Source of the DNA: VHBM01 sp052386635
GTDB taxonomy: Archaea > Thermoproteota > Nitrososphaeria > Nitrososphaerales > Nitrosopumilaceae
Direction of reading: 5' to 3'
Assembly: GCA_052386635.1 (NCBI GenBank)
Contig: JBQTJY010000036.1
Coordinates: 1-9,615, forward strand
DNA: 9,615 bases
The number at the start of each line of letters is the position of its first letter. Position 1 is the first letter of the stretch. Below are positions 1-6,058 of the stretch, in pieces. Both the position numbers and the translations under genes were made by a program. The notes beneath the pieces were generated by a model. That model was not told the origin of the DNA. It made no database searches and saw only the letters and a list, made by a program, of their open reading frames with translations.

Positions 1-664
1 ATGTTGTATCTTTTGGGACTTGGAGATCAAACATTCCCTTTGGTCCCTCAAATGTAATCTGGTAGTGTGAGCTGTCCTCGTTTTTTAGATATTTTTTATT
101 GATAAAGAACTTGTGGTCTAGTATTGAAATTGCATTTTTGATAATTTTTTTTGCCTCGCCAAAATCAATTAACAAATTATTTTTCATCTGTCCTACAAGC
201 TCAACCATCACAGATGATGTGTGTCCATGAAGAATCGAACACTTTTCTACTAACGGCAAGATATGTGCAAAGTCTAGTGCAAACGATGGCTCTTCTAAAA
301 ATACAGAGCCTGTCTGAGGATCCTTTGCATCATAAAACATTATTTCATCTAATTCTTTTAGCTGACCCACATACTTTGGATGTCCAATTGCCATTATTTT
401 TGTATCAGGCATCTGCTCTTTGATCATCTTGTACTTTGTAATGTCGTCATCACTGTCAATCACCTCAATTAGTCCGTGCTGTGTTTTAAAATCAACAAAT
501 ACTGTCTTCATATTGTTTAATGTTATTTTATGACCGTACTGATAGTCTTGCTTTAGAAATGAGAGCATTTGTGCAATGGCAAGCTCTGTTCTGCTCTTTA
601 GCAGGTTTCCTTTATTGTCAATATACTTGAAATCTGAATCTAAAACTGGAGGTTTTGTAGCCAT
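1..664 (-). CDS. PTPS/QueD-family 6-pyruvoyl/6-carboxy-tetrahydropterin synthase with extra N-terminal domain (3' end cut by window)
   Basis: I translated this by hand from the ATG at 664; 221 codons lie in the window and the C-terminus runs off the left edge. Residues about 128-221 are a PTPS-fold domain: FAH (His134), Cys142 then His146-Gly-His148, Asp167-Phe, and Leu-Asp183-His184. His134, His146 and His148 match the zinc ligands and Cys142 the catalytic cysteine of the family. The C-x3-HGH spacing is that of QueD, which makes 6-carboxytetrahydropterin for 7-deazaguanine (in archaea, archaeosine) synthesis, rather than the C-x5-HGH of mammalian PTPS. Residues 1-125 are not part of a normal PTPS (about 120-150 aa). 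They read like a PD-(D/E)xK-type fold with Glu27, Asp58 and Glu67 but no lysine after Glu67 (Glu-Val-Ile). The start is fixed by a TATA box about 27 bases upstream. PCD lies just upstream on the same strand. The family is secure; the exact reaction is inferred. Confidence 0.85.
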   Translation of the reverse strand, partial: MATKPPVLDSDFKYIDNKGNLLKSRTELAIAQMLSFLKQDYQYGHKITLNNMKTVFVDFKTQHGLIEVIDSDDDITKYKMIKEQMPDTKIMAIGHPKYVGQLKELDEIMFYDAKDPQTGSVFLEEPSFALDFAHILPLVEKCSILHGHTSSVMVELVGQMKNNLLIDFGEAKKIIKNAISILDHKFFINKKYLKNEDSSHYQITFEGPKGMFDLQVPKDTT

Positions 665-687
665 TTTGCAAAACTTGCCTTACTCTG

Positions 688-695
688 TATATAAA
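688..695 (-). promoter_or_regulatory. TATA box of the PTPS/QueD gene
   Basis: The minus strand reads TTTATATA, matching the archaeal consensus. It is centred about 27 bases upstream of the ATG at 664, the distance expected for a leaderless transcript. It lies just past the PCD stop codon, so the PTPS gene can be transcribed on its own as well as by readthrough from PCD. Confidence 0.7.
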
Positions 696-699
696 TTCT

Positions 700-981
700 T
701 TAAAGTGAATTTAGAATTTTTGCAAGCTTGACATCGTTTTCTGTGATTCCGCCTGCATCATGCGTCATCAAATCCACTTTGAGCTTGTTGTAAACATTAA
801 ACCATTCAGGATGGTGATCCATTTTTTCTGCATGGAGTGCAGCCCTTGTCATAAATCCAAATGCTTGGTTAAAATCTTTGAACTGGAACTCTTTGTGTAG
901 TTTTCCGTTTACTAGCTGCCATCCTTGCAATTCTTTTAGTTTTTCTTTGATTTGATCATCTGATAGCTTTGATAATCCCAT
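700..981 (-). CDS. 4a-hydroxytetrahydrobiopterin dehydratase (pterin-4-alpha-carbinolamine dehydratase)
   Basis: This 93-residue protein has the usual length of the bacterial and archaeal PCD family. The signature is present: Glu52-Lys-Met-Asp-His56-His57-Pro58, an aromatic at Tyr64, His74 and Asp83. His56, His57 and His74 correspond to the catalytic histidines. The enzyme dehydrates 4a-hydroxytetrahydropterin to quinonoid dihydropterin in the cytosol, recycling the cofactor of pterin-dependent hydroxylases; many microbes carry it without a known hydroxylase partner. The ATG at 981 is supported by a TATA-like element 25 bases upstream. The PTPS/QueD gene begins 35 bases downstream on the same strand, suggesting a pterin-related pair. 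The family call is firm; its substrate in this organism is unknown, and no hydroxylase gene is in view. Confidence 0.93.
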   Translation of the reverse strand: MGLSKLSDDQIKEKLKELQGWQLVNGKLHKEFQFKDFNQAFGFMTRAALHAEKMDHHPEWFNVYNKLKVDLMTHDAGGITENDVKLAKILNSL

Positions 982-1002
982 GATAAAATTACTTGATTGT
1001 CA

Positions 1003-1010
1003 AATTAATA
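1003..1010 (-). promoter_or_regulatory. TATA-like element of the PCD gene
   Basis: The minus strand reads TATTAATT, centred 25-26 bases upstream of the PCD ATG at 981, consistent with a leaderless transcript. The match to consensus is moderate. It sits in the 58-base gap separating the divergent PCD and DoxX genes. Confidence 0.45.
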
Positions 1011-1039
1011 GGTTAAGCTATAAGTTAGTCTCATTTGAA

Positions 1040-1468
1040 ATGCAACATGTCTTGGCAGATACAGAAATACATCAAAGCAAGTTTGTTGACATTGCTATCT
1101 TTGGACTACGATTGGCAATTGGCGCAATCTTCATAGCTGCTGGTTTTATGAAGTTTGATCCAAGTGTTATGCCTTATTTGCAGCAGATGGGCCTTCCAAC
1201 GGATCTACAGTATCTTTATGCTTTGCAGGAATTTGTTTCTGGCATTTTGGTAACAGTTGGTGTACTAACAAGAATTTCAGCATCTATTCTATCAGCTGTG
1301 ATGCTTGGCGTGATATTTTACATCGACAAGTTATCAACCTTTGTAGAGCCAAATGGCGCTGCACTTGCAATAATACTTCTTGCAGCATCGCTTGTCTTGA
1401 TAACTACTGGTCCTGGAAAAATCTCAATATCGCATCTAGCAAAGAAAATTCCACGATTTTTGCACTGA
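1040..1468 (+). CDS. DoxX-family integral membrane protein
   Basis: From the ATG at 1040 this is a 142-residue hydrophobic protein with four predicted membrane segments at about residues 17-36, 57-76, 79-97 and 105-124, the DoxX arrangement. The loop after segment 1 has a family-typical Ala-Gly-Phe-Met-Lys-Phe, and a short basic tail (Lys-Lys-Ile-Pro-Arg) follows segment 4. DoxX-like proteins are small inner-membrane proteins linked in some organisms to quinone or thiosulfate oxidation and redox stress, but the biochemical role of most members is unknown. The frame is open back to an ATG at 980, but that codon overlaps the divergent PCD start, so I prefer 1040. A TATAAG at 1019-1024 lies too close for a leaderless start at 1040, leaving the exact start uncertain (a TTG at 1052 is also possible). 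A T-rich terminator follows. Confidence 0.85.
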   Translation: MQHVLADTEIHQSKFVDIAIFGLRLAIGAIFIAAGFMKFDPSVMPYLQQMGLPTDLQYLYALQEFVSGILVTVGVLTRISASILSAVMLGVIFYIDKLSTFVEPNGAALAIILLAASLVLITTGPGKISISHLAKKIPRFLH

Positions 1469-1490
1469 TCTAAACGTGCAGTCTTAACAA

Positions 1491-1501
1491 CAGCTTAGCT
1501 G
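1491..1501. repeat. Short dyad-symmetric site after the DoxX gene
   Basis: CAGCT-T-AGCTG is a perfect 5+1+5 inverted repeat 22 bases beyond the DoxX stop codon. One central base is too small for an RNA hairpin loop, so if it has a role it would be as a protein-binding site. It may also be chance. Confidence 0.2.
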
Positions 1502-1526
1502 ATCTTCAAAATAAAAGTTCAAATAG

Positions 1527-1555
1527 TTTATTTTTTTGATTTTTCAAAATTTTTA
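1527..1555 (+). terminator. T-rich transcription terminator downstream of DoxX
   Basis: Three runs of T on the plus strand (a seven-T run at 1531-1537, then 1541-1544 and 1550-1554) follow the DoxX stop codon by about 60 bases. Archaeal RNA polymerase terminates at oligo-T tracts without needing a hairpin. The site lies before the next promoter at 1576, separating DoxX from asnB transcription. Confidence 0.55.
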
Positions 1556-1575
1556 CCATTTATTTCCATTTTTCC

Positions 1576-1583
1576 TTATAAAG
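1576..1583 (+). promoter_or_regulatory. TATA box upstream of the asnB-like gene
   Basis: TTATAAAG is a good archaeal TATA box. Transcription should start near 1604-1608, about 96-100 bases before the asnB-like ATG at 1704. That is long for this window, where other first genes have little or no leader. An ATG at 1611 lies just past the expected start site and opens a short ORF. Confidence 0.55.
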
Positions 1584-1610
1584 AAAAATAACTAATCGCT
1601 ATCTTGGATA

Positions 1611-1658
1611 ATGATTCGAAGTAATCTCTCTTTTGTAGTATACAACACTGTAGCCTAA
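1611..1658 (+). CDS. Possible 15-codon leader peptide (uORF) before asnB-like gene
   Basis: ATG at 1611 opens MIRSNLSFVVYNTVA, ending in TAA at 1656-1658. It lies about 31 bases downstream of the TATA box centred at 1579.5, where a short-leader mRNA would be translated first. It is in the same frame as the asnB-like gene, separated from it by this one stop and 45 bases, so readthrough would fuse the two. A weak hairpin (TTGTA, three-base loop, TACAA, 1633-1645) lies inside it. It could be a real leader peptide, the remnant of a longer N-terminus, or chance. No conservation data are available. Confidence 0.25.
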   Translation: MIRSNLSFVVYNTVA

Positions 1659-1703
1659 TATCTGACCGTAACCACTTTGTATCCCATATTAACAACTTTT
1701 GAT

Positions 1704-2450
1704 ATGAAAACCGAACTTTTACATGAAATACAAAATGCGATAAAAAGTACAATTTCTACAAAAAAGTTTGGAATCGCGTTTTCTGGAGGCGTTGACAGCT
1801 CACTTTTAGCAAAAATCTGCTCAGATCTTGGATACGACATAACATTACTTACAGTAGGCTTTACTGATTCTCATGATATTTTATTTTCAAAAAAGATTTC
1901 AAAGATGCTTGGATTACCACGCAAAACTCTTGAAATAACTTTTGATACTTTTGATGATATCTCAAATAAAATAAGACAGAAAATTAACACTGACAATCTA
2001 TCATGGAACGAAAACTGTATTGCCTTTTACCATGTTTCAAAGCTAGCAAAAAGCTTGGATCTAGATACAGTAATAACAGCAAATGGAATTGACGAATTAT
2101 TCTGTGGCTATAACGGGTATAGAGATGCGATCAAGGAAGGAAACGACCAAGTAATTGAATTAATGAACAAAAAAATTGAAAATGAATTAAACATGATGAA
2201 GGCAGTAAATACAATATCGTCTGAATTCAAAGTACAAATTTTACAGCCATTTCTAAATCAAGATTTCATAAGCTATGCAAAAAAAATTCCAGTTTCTGAA
2301 AAAATCAAAAACCACGATGATCTTATACGAAAACACATCATAAGAAAACTTGCACTGAAGATAGGTGTTCCAGAAGAATCTGCAAACAAGAGAAAAAAAG
2401 CACTACAGTATGGATCGCAAATTCACAAGGCACTAGTAAAGTCTAGATAA
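1704..2450 (+). CDS. Asparagine-synthetase-like PP-loop ATP pyrophosphatase, lacking the glutaminase domain
   Basis: From ATG 1704 this gives 248 residues. The ATP-binding PP-loop is Ser27-Gly-Gly-Val-Asp-Ser-Ser33. The asparagine-synthetase signature follows as Asn-Gly-Ile-Asp130-Glu131-Leu-Phe-Cys-Gly-Tyr (128-137), and the C-terminal family motif is the Gln-Pro-Phe-Leu at 181-184 with a basic helix at about 209-234. AsnB activates aspartate as an adenylate and amidates it to asparagine. Typical AsnB is 500-600 aa with an N-terminal class II glutaminase; that domain is absent and there is no room for it, so this enzyme may use free ammonia, a separate glutaminase, or another acyl substrate. 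A TTG at 1677 would add nine residues; I prefer the ATG. The 3' end overlaps convergent purB by eight bases. The family is firm, the substrate is not. Confidence 0.85.
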   Translation: MKTELLHEIQNAIKSTISTKKFGIAFSGGVDSSLLAKICSDLGYDITLLTVGFTDSHDILFSKKISKMLGLPRKTLEITFDTFDDISNKIRQKINTDNLSWNENCIAFYHVSKLAKSLDLDTVITANGIDELFCGYNGYRDAIKEGNDQVIELMNKKIENELNMMKAVNTISSEFKVQILQPFLNQDFISYAKKIPVSEKIKNHDDLIRKHIIRKLALKIGVPEESANKRKKALQYGSQIHKALVKSR

Positions 2451-3807
2451 ATTTTTTAACAGTTTTCACAACTGTCTTGTTTACATTATTAATTATCATC
2501 AAAGATGCACCAAAGTGGTTCTCTGGAACAAATATTGATTCTATTTCTCGTTTACTTAGAGTAGACGAGATGAATCTGTCATTTCTTACAGCATCGATAA
2601 AGTCCATTTTCTTATCATGTGCCAAAAACGCTACCTTCTGAACTACACGATATGCCTTGAATCTTGGAATGTCTTTGTTTATCAACGCCTTGAGCAAAAA
2701 TTCTGAAAATATCTGCCCTTTTGTGACATAGAGGTTTTCTCTTATTTTTTTTGCATCTACATGTAAAGTCTGAATTATTTTGATCATGGCCTCAAGCATC
2801 TCATCTAACAGAATTGAGCACATTGGTATGGTAAATCGCTCATTTGCAGAGTTTGACAAGTCACGCTCATGCCAGTGTGGTATGTTTTCAAATGATGTGT
2901 GTATCTGACTGCGCAATAGCTTTGATAGCGAAGAGATTCGCTCGCTTTTTGTAGGATTTCTTTTTACTGGAACTGCACTGCTTCCCATCTGTCCTTCTTT
3001 GAAATATTCAGCCACTTCGCCAATTTCTGTTCGCTGCAGGTTGCGTATCTCTACTGCAATTTTTTCAAGTGTAGAGCCCAAAAGTGCAAGAGAAAACACG
3101 TATTCTGCATATCTTTCCCTCGGAATTATCTGGGTTGTAACTTCAACAGGATACAAAGATAATTTCTTTGCAACTCTTTTTTGAACATCAAGTGCCTTTG
3201 CACCCATTAAAGAACCAGTCCCAACAACTCCAAGTGTTTTGCAAAGCAAGACTCGTTTTTTTATTTCTTCGACTCTTTCAATGTGCTTTGCCATCTCTGC
3301 AGCCCAGTTTGCAAATTTTAAACCAAATGAAATTATGCTTGCATGCTGGCCATGTGTTCTGCCAACCGCAGGGACGTTTTTGTATTTTATTGCCATCTTT
3401 GATAAAAGCAAAGCAAGTTTTGCAACCTTTGGCTGGATTATGGCTAGCGCATCGCGCATTTGCATCGAGGTACTTGTATCTACTAGATCATTACTTGTAA
3501 GACCATAGTGAACCCAGGGTTTTGCCTCAGGCTTGCATTTTTCACTCAGTGCCTCAACAAGTGCTGCTGTATCATGGTCGCTTTTTGCCTCTAATTGCTT
3601 GATTCTCTTTGCAGTTATTTTGCCAGATTTGGCTGCATTGAGGATGTTTTTTCCAATATCTTTTGGAATCATTCCTATCTCACTTTGTGAAATAGCTGTA
3701 GCCCCTTCGATTTCAAGCTGATAATTAATTTTGTTTTGCTCTCTGAAAATTTCTACCATCTCTTTTGTGCCATAGCGGCCACTGTCTATAGGTAGAATCG
3801 ACAACAT
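2443..3807 (-). CDS. purB: Adenylosuccinate lyase
   Basis: This 454-residue protein is a full-length fumarase/aspartase-superfamily lyase. Adenylosuccinate lyase splits fumarate from SAICAR in de novo purine synthesis and from adenylosuccinate in AMP synthesis; the enzyme is a cytosolic homotetramer. Visible motifs are His78-Asp79, Leu-Thr-Ser-Asn-Asp (103-107), Gly-Arg-Thr-His152-Gly-Gln-His (149-155) with the catalytic-region histidine, and the superfamily signature Gly-Ser-Ser-Ala-Val-Pro-Val-Lys-Arg-Asn-Pro (275-285). That loop supplies the catalytic serine; it has Val where many homologues have Met after Ala. The start ATG has a TATA element 24-25 bases upstream. The SDR gene ends 35 bases upstream on the same strand. 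No other purine gene is nearby. Confidence 0.96.
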   Translation of the reverse strand: MLSILPIDSGRYGTKEMVEIFREQNKINYQLEIEGATAISQSEIGMIPKDIGKNILNAAKSGKITAKRIKQLEAKSDHDTAALVEALSEKCKPEAKPWVHYGLTSNDLVDTSTSMQMRDALAIIQPKVAKLALLLSKMAIKYKNVPAVGRTHGQHASIISFGLKFANWAAEMAKHIERVEEIKKRVLLCKTLGVVGTGSLMGAKALDVQKRVAKKLSLYPVEVTTQIIPRERYAEYVFSLALLGSTLEKIAVEIRNLQRTEIGEVAEYFKEGQMGSSAVPVKRNPTKSERISSLSKLLRSQIHTSFENIPHWHERDLSNSANERFTIPMCSILLDEMLEAMIKIIQTLHVDAKKIRENLYVTKGQIFSEFLLKALINKDIPRFKAYRVVQKVAFLAHDKKMDFIDAVRNDRFISSTLSKREIESIFVPENHFGASLMIINNVNKTVVKTVKKFI

Positions 3808-3827
3808 TGATTCTTTTTTTATATCGA

Positions 3828-3835
3828 AAATAAAT
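3828..3835 (-). promoter_or_regulatory. TATA-like element of purB
   Basis: The minus strand reads ATTTATTT, centred 24-25 bases upstream of the purB ATG at 3807, in the 35-base gap after the SDR gene. This suggests purB has its own leaderless promoter in addition to any readthrough from the SDR gene. A second AT-rich block (GATATAAAA) nearer the ATG is too close to serve as a TATA box. Confidence 0.5.
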
Positions 3836-3842
3836 CTATGTT

Positions 3843-4490
3843 TTAAAGCGTATAGTTTGAGTATGCACCATCAAAATTAATCACAACTCCAGAAAGATAC
3901 TTGATGTTGTTTTGCACAATCGCTTTTACAAAATCACCTATCTCTTTTGGCTCGCCAAACCTTTTCATTGGCATGGTTTTTTTAATCTCTTCTGCGTCTT
4001 GGATTAGCTCACGCATTCTATCAGTATCTATGAGGCCAGGTGCTATGTTGATGCAGCTAATGTCTCTTGCAGCAAACTCCTTGCTTAGCAACTTGAAAAC
4101 GCTAGTAAATGCCAGTCTATATGCACTTGAAATAACTAGTCTTGGGTTTGGCTCTTTGATTACGCCTGAGCTTATCAAAAAAACATATCCGCCATTTTTT
4201 ATTGTGATATTTTGCAAAAGAACACAAAATCCCAAAAACAGCTGATTGTGATATTTCTGCCAGTCTTCCACTGTAACAGATTTGAATTCCTTTGCTGGAG
4301 GCCCTCCAGTATTCAATACTAGAATGTCTACTTCCTTGTTATTTTGCGCAAATTTTTTCACGCTATCTAGGTTTGATGTATCTAGTTCTTTTTTTGATGT
4401 AGCAATTACATCACAGTCAATTGTTTTTAGCGAGTCTGCAATAGCCTTTCCAATTCCTCTAGAGCCGCCTAAAACAATTGCCTTTTTCAT
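3843..4490 (-). CDS. Short-chain dehydrogenase/reductase with non-canonical active site
   Basis: From the ATG at 4490 this is a 215-residue Rossmann-fold SDR. The cofactor loop Gly8-Gly-Ser-Arg-Gly-Ile-Gly14 fits TGxxxGIG, and the Arg favours NADP(H). Asn60-Thr-Gly-Gly replaces the usual NNAG. Ser107-Ser108 match the catalytic serine strand, and Pro151-Gly with the Gly-Glu-Pro at 179-181 are typical C-terminal features. The YxxxK pair is missing: aligning the helix that ends in Lys-Glu-Phe-Ala (137-140) places Ser121 and Arg125 where Tyr and Lys should be. This resembles a known subgroup of 3-oxoacyl-ACP-reductase-like SDRs, so substrate and even activity are uncertain. An upstream in-frame ATG at 4520 is rejected because it lies against the TATA-like TTTAAA at 4521-4526. 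purB follows by 35 bases. Confidence 0.85.
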   Translation of the reverse strand: MKKAIVLGGSRGIGKAIADSLKTIDCDVIATSKKELDTSNLDSVKKFAQNNKEVDILVLNTGGPPAKEFKSVTVEDWQKYHNQLFLGFCVLLQNITIKNGGYVFLISSGVIKEPNPRLVISSAYRLAFTSVFKLLSKEFAARDISCINIAPGLIDTDRMRELIQDAEEIKKTMPMKRFGEPKEIGDFVKAIVQNNIKYLSGVVINFDGAYSNYTL

Positions 4491-4520
4491 TTTACAACAA
4501 AATAAGAAAGTCACATTCAT

Positions 4521-4526
4521 TTTAAA
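4521..4526 (-). promoter_or_regulatory. TATA-like element of the SDR gene
   Basis: TTTAAA is centred about 33 bases upstream of the SDR ATG at 4490, allowing a leader of a few bases. It lies directly against an alternative ATG at 4520, which argues against that start. Confidence 0.35.
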
Positions 4527-4572
4527 CTAATTTTTTAGTTTTTAGAAAAAACCTGACTATAACAAAATTATG

Positions 4573-4580
4573 ATTTAAAT
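4573..4580 (+). promoter_or_regulatory. TATA-like element of the rtcB operon
   Basis: ATTTAAAT is centred about 33 bases upstream of the rtcB ATG at 4610. Transcription starting about 26 bases downstream would leave a leader of only a few bases and would miss the upstream in-frame TTG at 4580, supporting 4610 as the start. It is divergent from the SDR promoter in the same 119-base gap. Confidence 0.4.
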
Positions 4581-4609
4581 TGTGTGCGGTTTTCTTCTAT
4601 TCGTTATTG

Positions 4610-6058
4610 ATGTCTCAATTATCTCCAAAAAAAGTAAGCAACATGGTATACAGAATAGAGCCAGACAAAAGCCGTGGCATGAGGGTACCTGTTACAATTT
4701 ACGCAGATGAAAAGCTTTTAGAAAAAATGATGACAGACAGGACTATTTCACAAGCAATCAATGTCTCAACTTTGCCAGGAATACAGGGTCATGCGATAGT
4801 GTTACCTGATGGTCATGAGGGCTATGGATTTCCTGTTGGGGGAGTTGCCGCAATGGATGCAGAAGAAGGGATGATCTCCCCTGGCGGTGTTGGCTATGAC
4901 ATCAACTGTGGAGTAAGACTGTTACGTACCAATCTGACAGAGCAGGATGTAAGGCCAAGATTAAAGGATCTTGTGACTGATCTTTTCAACTCTATACCCT
5001 CTGGTGTTGGCTCTAAAGGCGCAGTCAAGCTAAACAACTCTCAGCTTGATGAGGTTCTAGTCAGAGGTGTCACCTGGGCAATTGATAATGGATATGGCTC
5101 TGAACACGATGCAGAAGTATGTGAAGAAAATGGCCAGATAAAAAACGCAAACCCAAACAAAGTTTCAGACAAAGCACGCAAGCGTGGCATGCCACAGCTT
5201 GGAAGTCTTGGCTCTGGAAACCATTTTCTTGAAGTACAAAAGGTAGCAGAAATTTTTGATGAAAAGGCAGCTAAAAAAATGGGAATCGAAAAAAATTCTG
5301 TAACAATTTTGATTCATTGCGGTTCTCGTGGATTTGGACATCAGGTTTGTAGCGATTATCTGAGAATATCAGAGCAGGCACAAAAAAAATATAACATAAC
5401 CTTGGCTGATAGAGAACTTGCATGTGTACCAAACACATCCGAAGAAGGCGAATCTTACAGAACTGCAATGTTTGCAGCACTTAACTTTGCGTGGAGCAAT
5501 AGACAGATGATTACTCACTGGACAAGAAAATCATTTGAACGTGTCTTTAAAAAATCCGAATCGGATCTTGATATGAAACTAGTTTATGATGTGGCACATA
5601 ATATAGCCAAAGTTGAAAAACACAAAATTGACGGTCAGCTAAAGTCTGTAGTTGTACATCGAAAGGGTGCAACAAGGGCATTTCCTGCAAATCGTGAAGA
5701 AATTCCAAGAAACTATCGTGATATTGGCCAGCCTGTTCTTATTCCAGGCTCGATGGGAACATCAAGTTGGATCCTACTGGGAAAAGAAAACTCGATGAAT
5801 CTTAGTTTTGGCTCAACAGCCCATGGTGCAGGACGTATGATGTCTCGCTCAAAGGCAAGACGTGATTACACAGAAGAACAGGTAAAAAAATCGCTTGCAG
5901 ACAAGGGGATATTTATCAAATCACTGACACGAGATGGTGTTGTAGAGGAGACTCCTCAAGCATACAAGGATGTAGATGCAGTAGTTAATGTATCACATGA
6001 GTTGGGAATAGCAACCAAGGTAGCAAAACTAGTACCAATAGGTGTGATAAAGGGATGA
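4610..6058 (+). CDS. rtcB: RNA-splicing ligase RtcB (tRNA 3'-phosphate/2',3'-cyclic phosphate to 5'-OH ligase)
   Basis: The 482-residue product is collinear with archaeal RtcB and has no intein. It joins RNA ends with 2',3'-cyclic phosphate or 3'-phosphate to 5'-OH using GTP and Mn2+, and is the ligase for spliced tRNA halves in archaea. All metal and catalytic positions are visible: Asp97 and Cys100 (Tyr-Asp-Ile-Asn-Cys-Gly), Asn204-His205 (Gly-Ser-Gly-Asn-His-Phe), His236 (Ile-His-Cys-Gly-Ser-Arg-Gly), His330 (Asp-Val-Ala-His-Asn) and His405 (His-Gly-Ala-Gly-Arg), the residue that becomes guanylylated. The ATG at 4610 is preferred over an in-frame TTG at 4580 because of the promoter position. 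It is the first gene of an operon; the next gene starts in the ATGA that holds its stop. No archease gene, its usual activator, is in the window. Confidence 0.97.
   Translation: MSQLSPKKVSNMVYRIEPDKSRGMRVPVTIYADEKLLEKMMTDRTISQAINVSTLPGIQGHAIVLPDGHEGYGFPVGGVAAMDAEEGMISPGGVGYDINCGVRLLRTNLTEQDVRPRLKDLVTDLFNSIPSGVGSKGAVKLNNSQLDEVLVRGVTWAIDNGYGSEHDAEVCEENGQIKNANPNKVSDKARKRGMPQLGSLGSGNHFLEVQKVAEIFDEKAAKKMGIEKNSVTILIHCGSRGFGHQVCSDYLRISEQAQKKYNITLADRELACVPNTSEEGESYRTAMFAALNFAWSNRQMITHWTRKSFERVFKKSESDLDMKLVYDVAHNIAKVEKHKIDGQLKSVVVHRKGATRAFPANREEIPRNYRDIGQPVLIPGSMGTSSWILLGKENSMNLSFGSTAHGAGRMMSRSKARRDYTEEQVKKSLADKGIFIKSLTRDGVVEETPQAYKDVDAVVNVSHELGIATKVAKLVPIGVIKG
6041..6048 (+). promoter_or_regulatory. 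Shine-Dalgarno-like site for the PDCD5-like gene
   Basis: GGTGTGAT, inside the end of rtcB, lies six bases before the ATG at 6055 and partly matches the GGAGGTGAT complement of archaeal 16S rRNA. It fits a gene within an operon that must be initiated internally. Confidence 0.4.

Noticed and set aside
151..423. Plus-strand ORF of 90 codons
   Set aside because: It is antisense to the PTPS/QueD gene, whose minus-strand frame carries clear family motifs; the plus-strand product has no recognisable character.
980..1039. DoxX start at the ATG at 980
   Set aside because: This codon overlaps the divergent PCD start codon and adds 20 non-family residues, leaving no room for either promoter. The ATG at 1040 is more likely.
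1609..1665. Possible C/D box sRNA in the asnB leader
   Set aside because: The C-box-like ATGATTC matches the RTGATGA consensus poorly and only one CTGA follows; there is no convincing C'/D' pair.
1469..1703. tRNA or other structured RNA in the largest intergenic gap
   Set aside because: No cloverleaf, T-loop motif or long stem could be traced on either strand; only a T-rich terminator, a TATA box, a short dyad and a weak hairpin are visible.
5271..5480. Minus-strand ORF inside rtcB
   Set aside because: It is a shadow of the rtcB frame, which has all catalytic residues in this interval.
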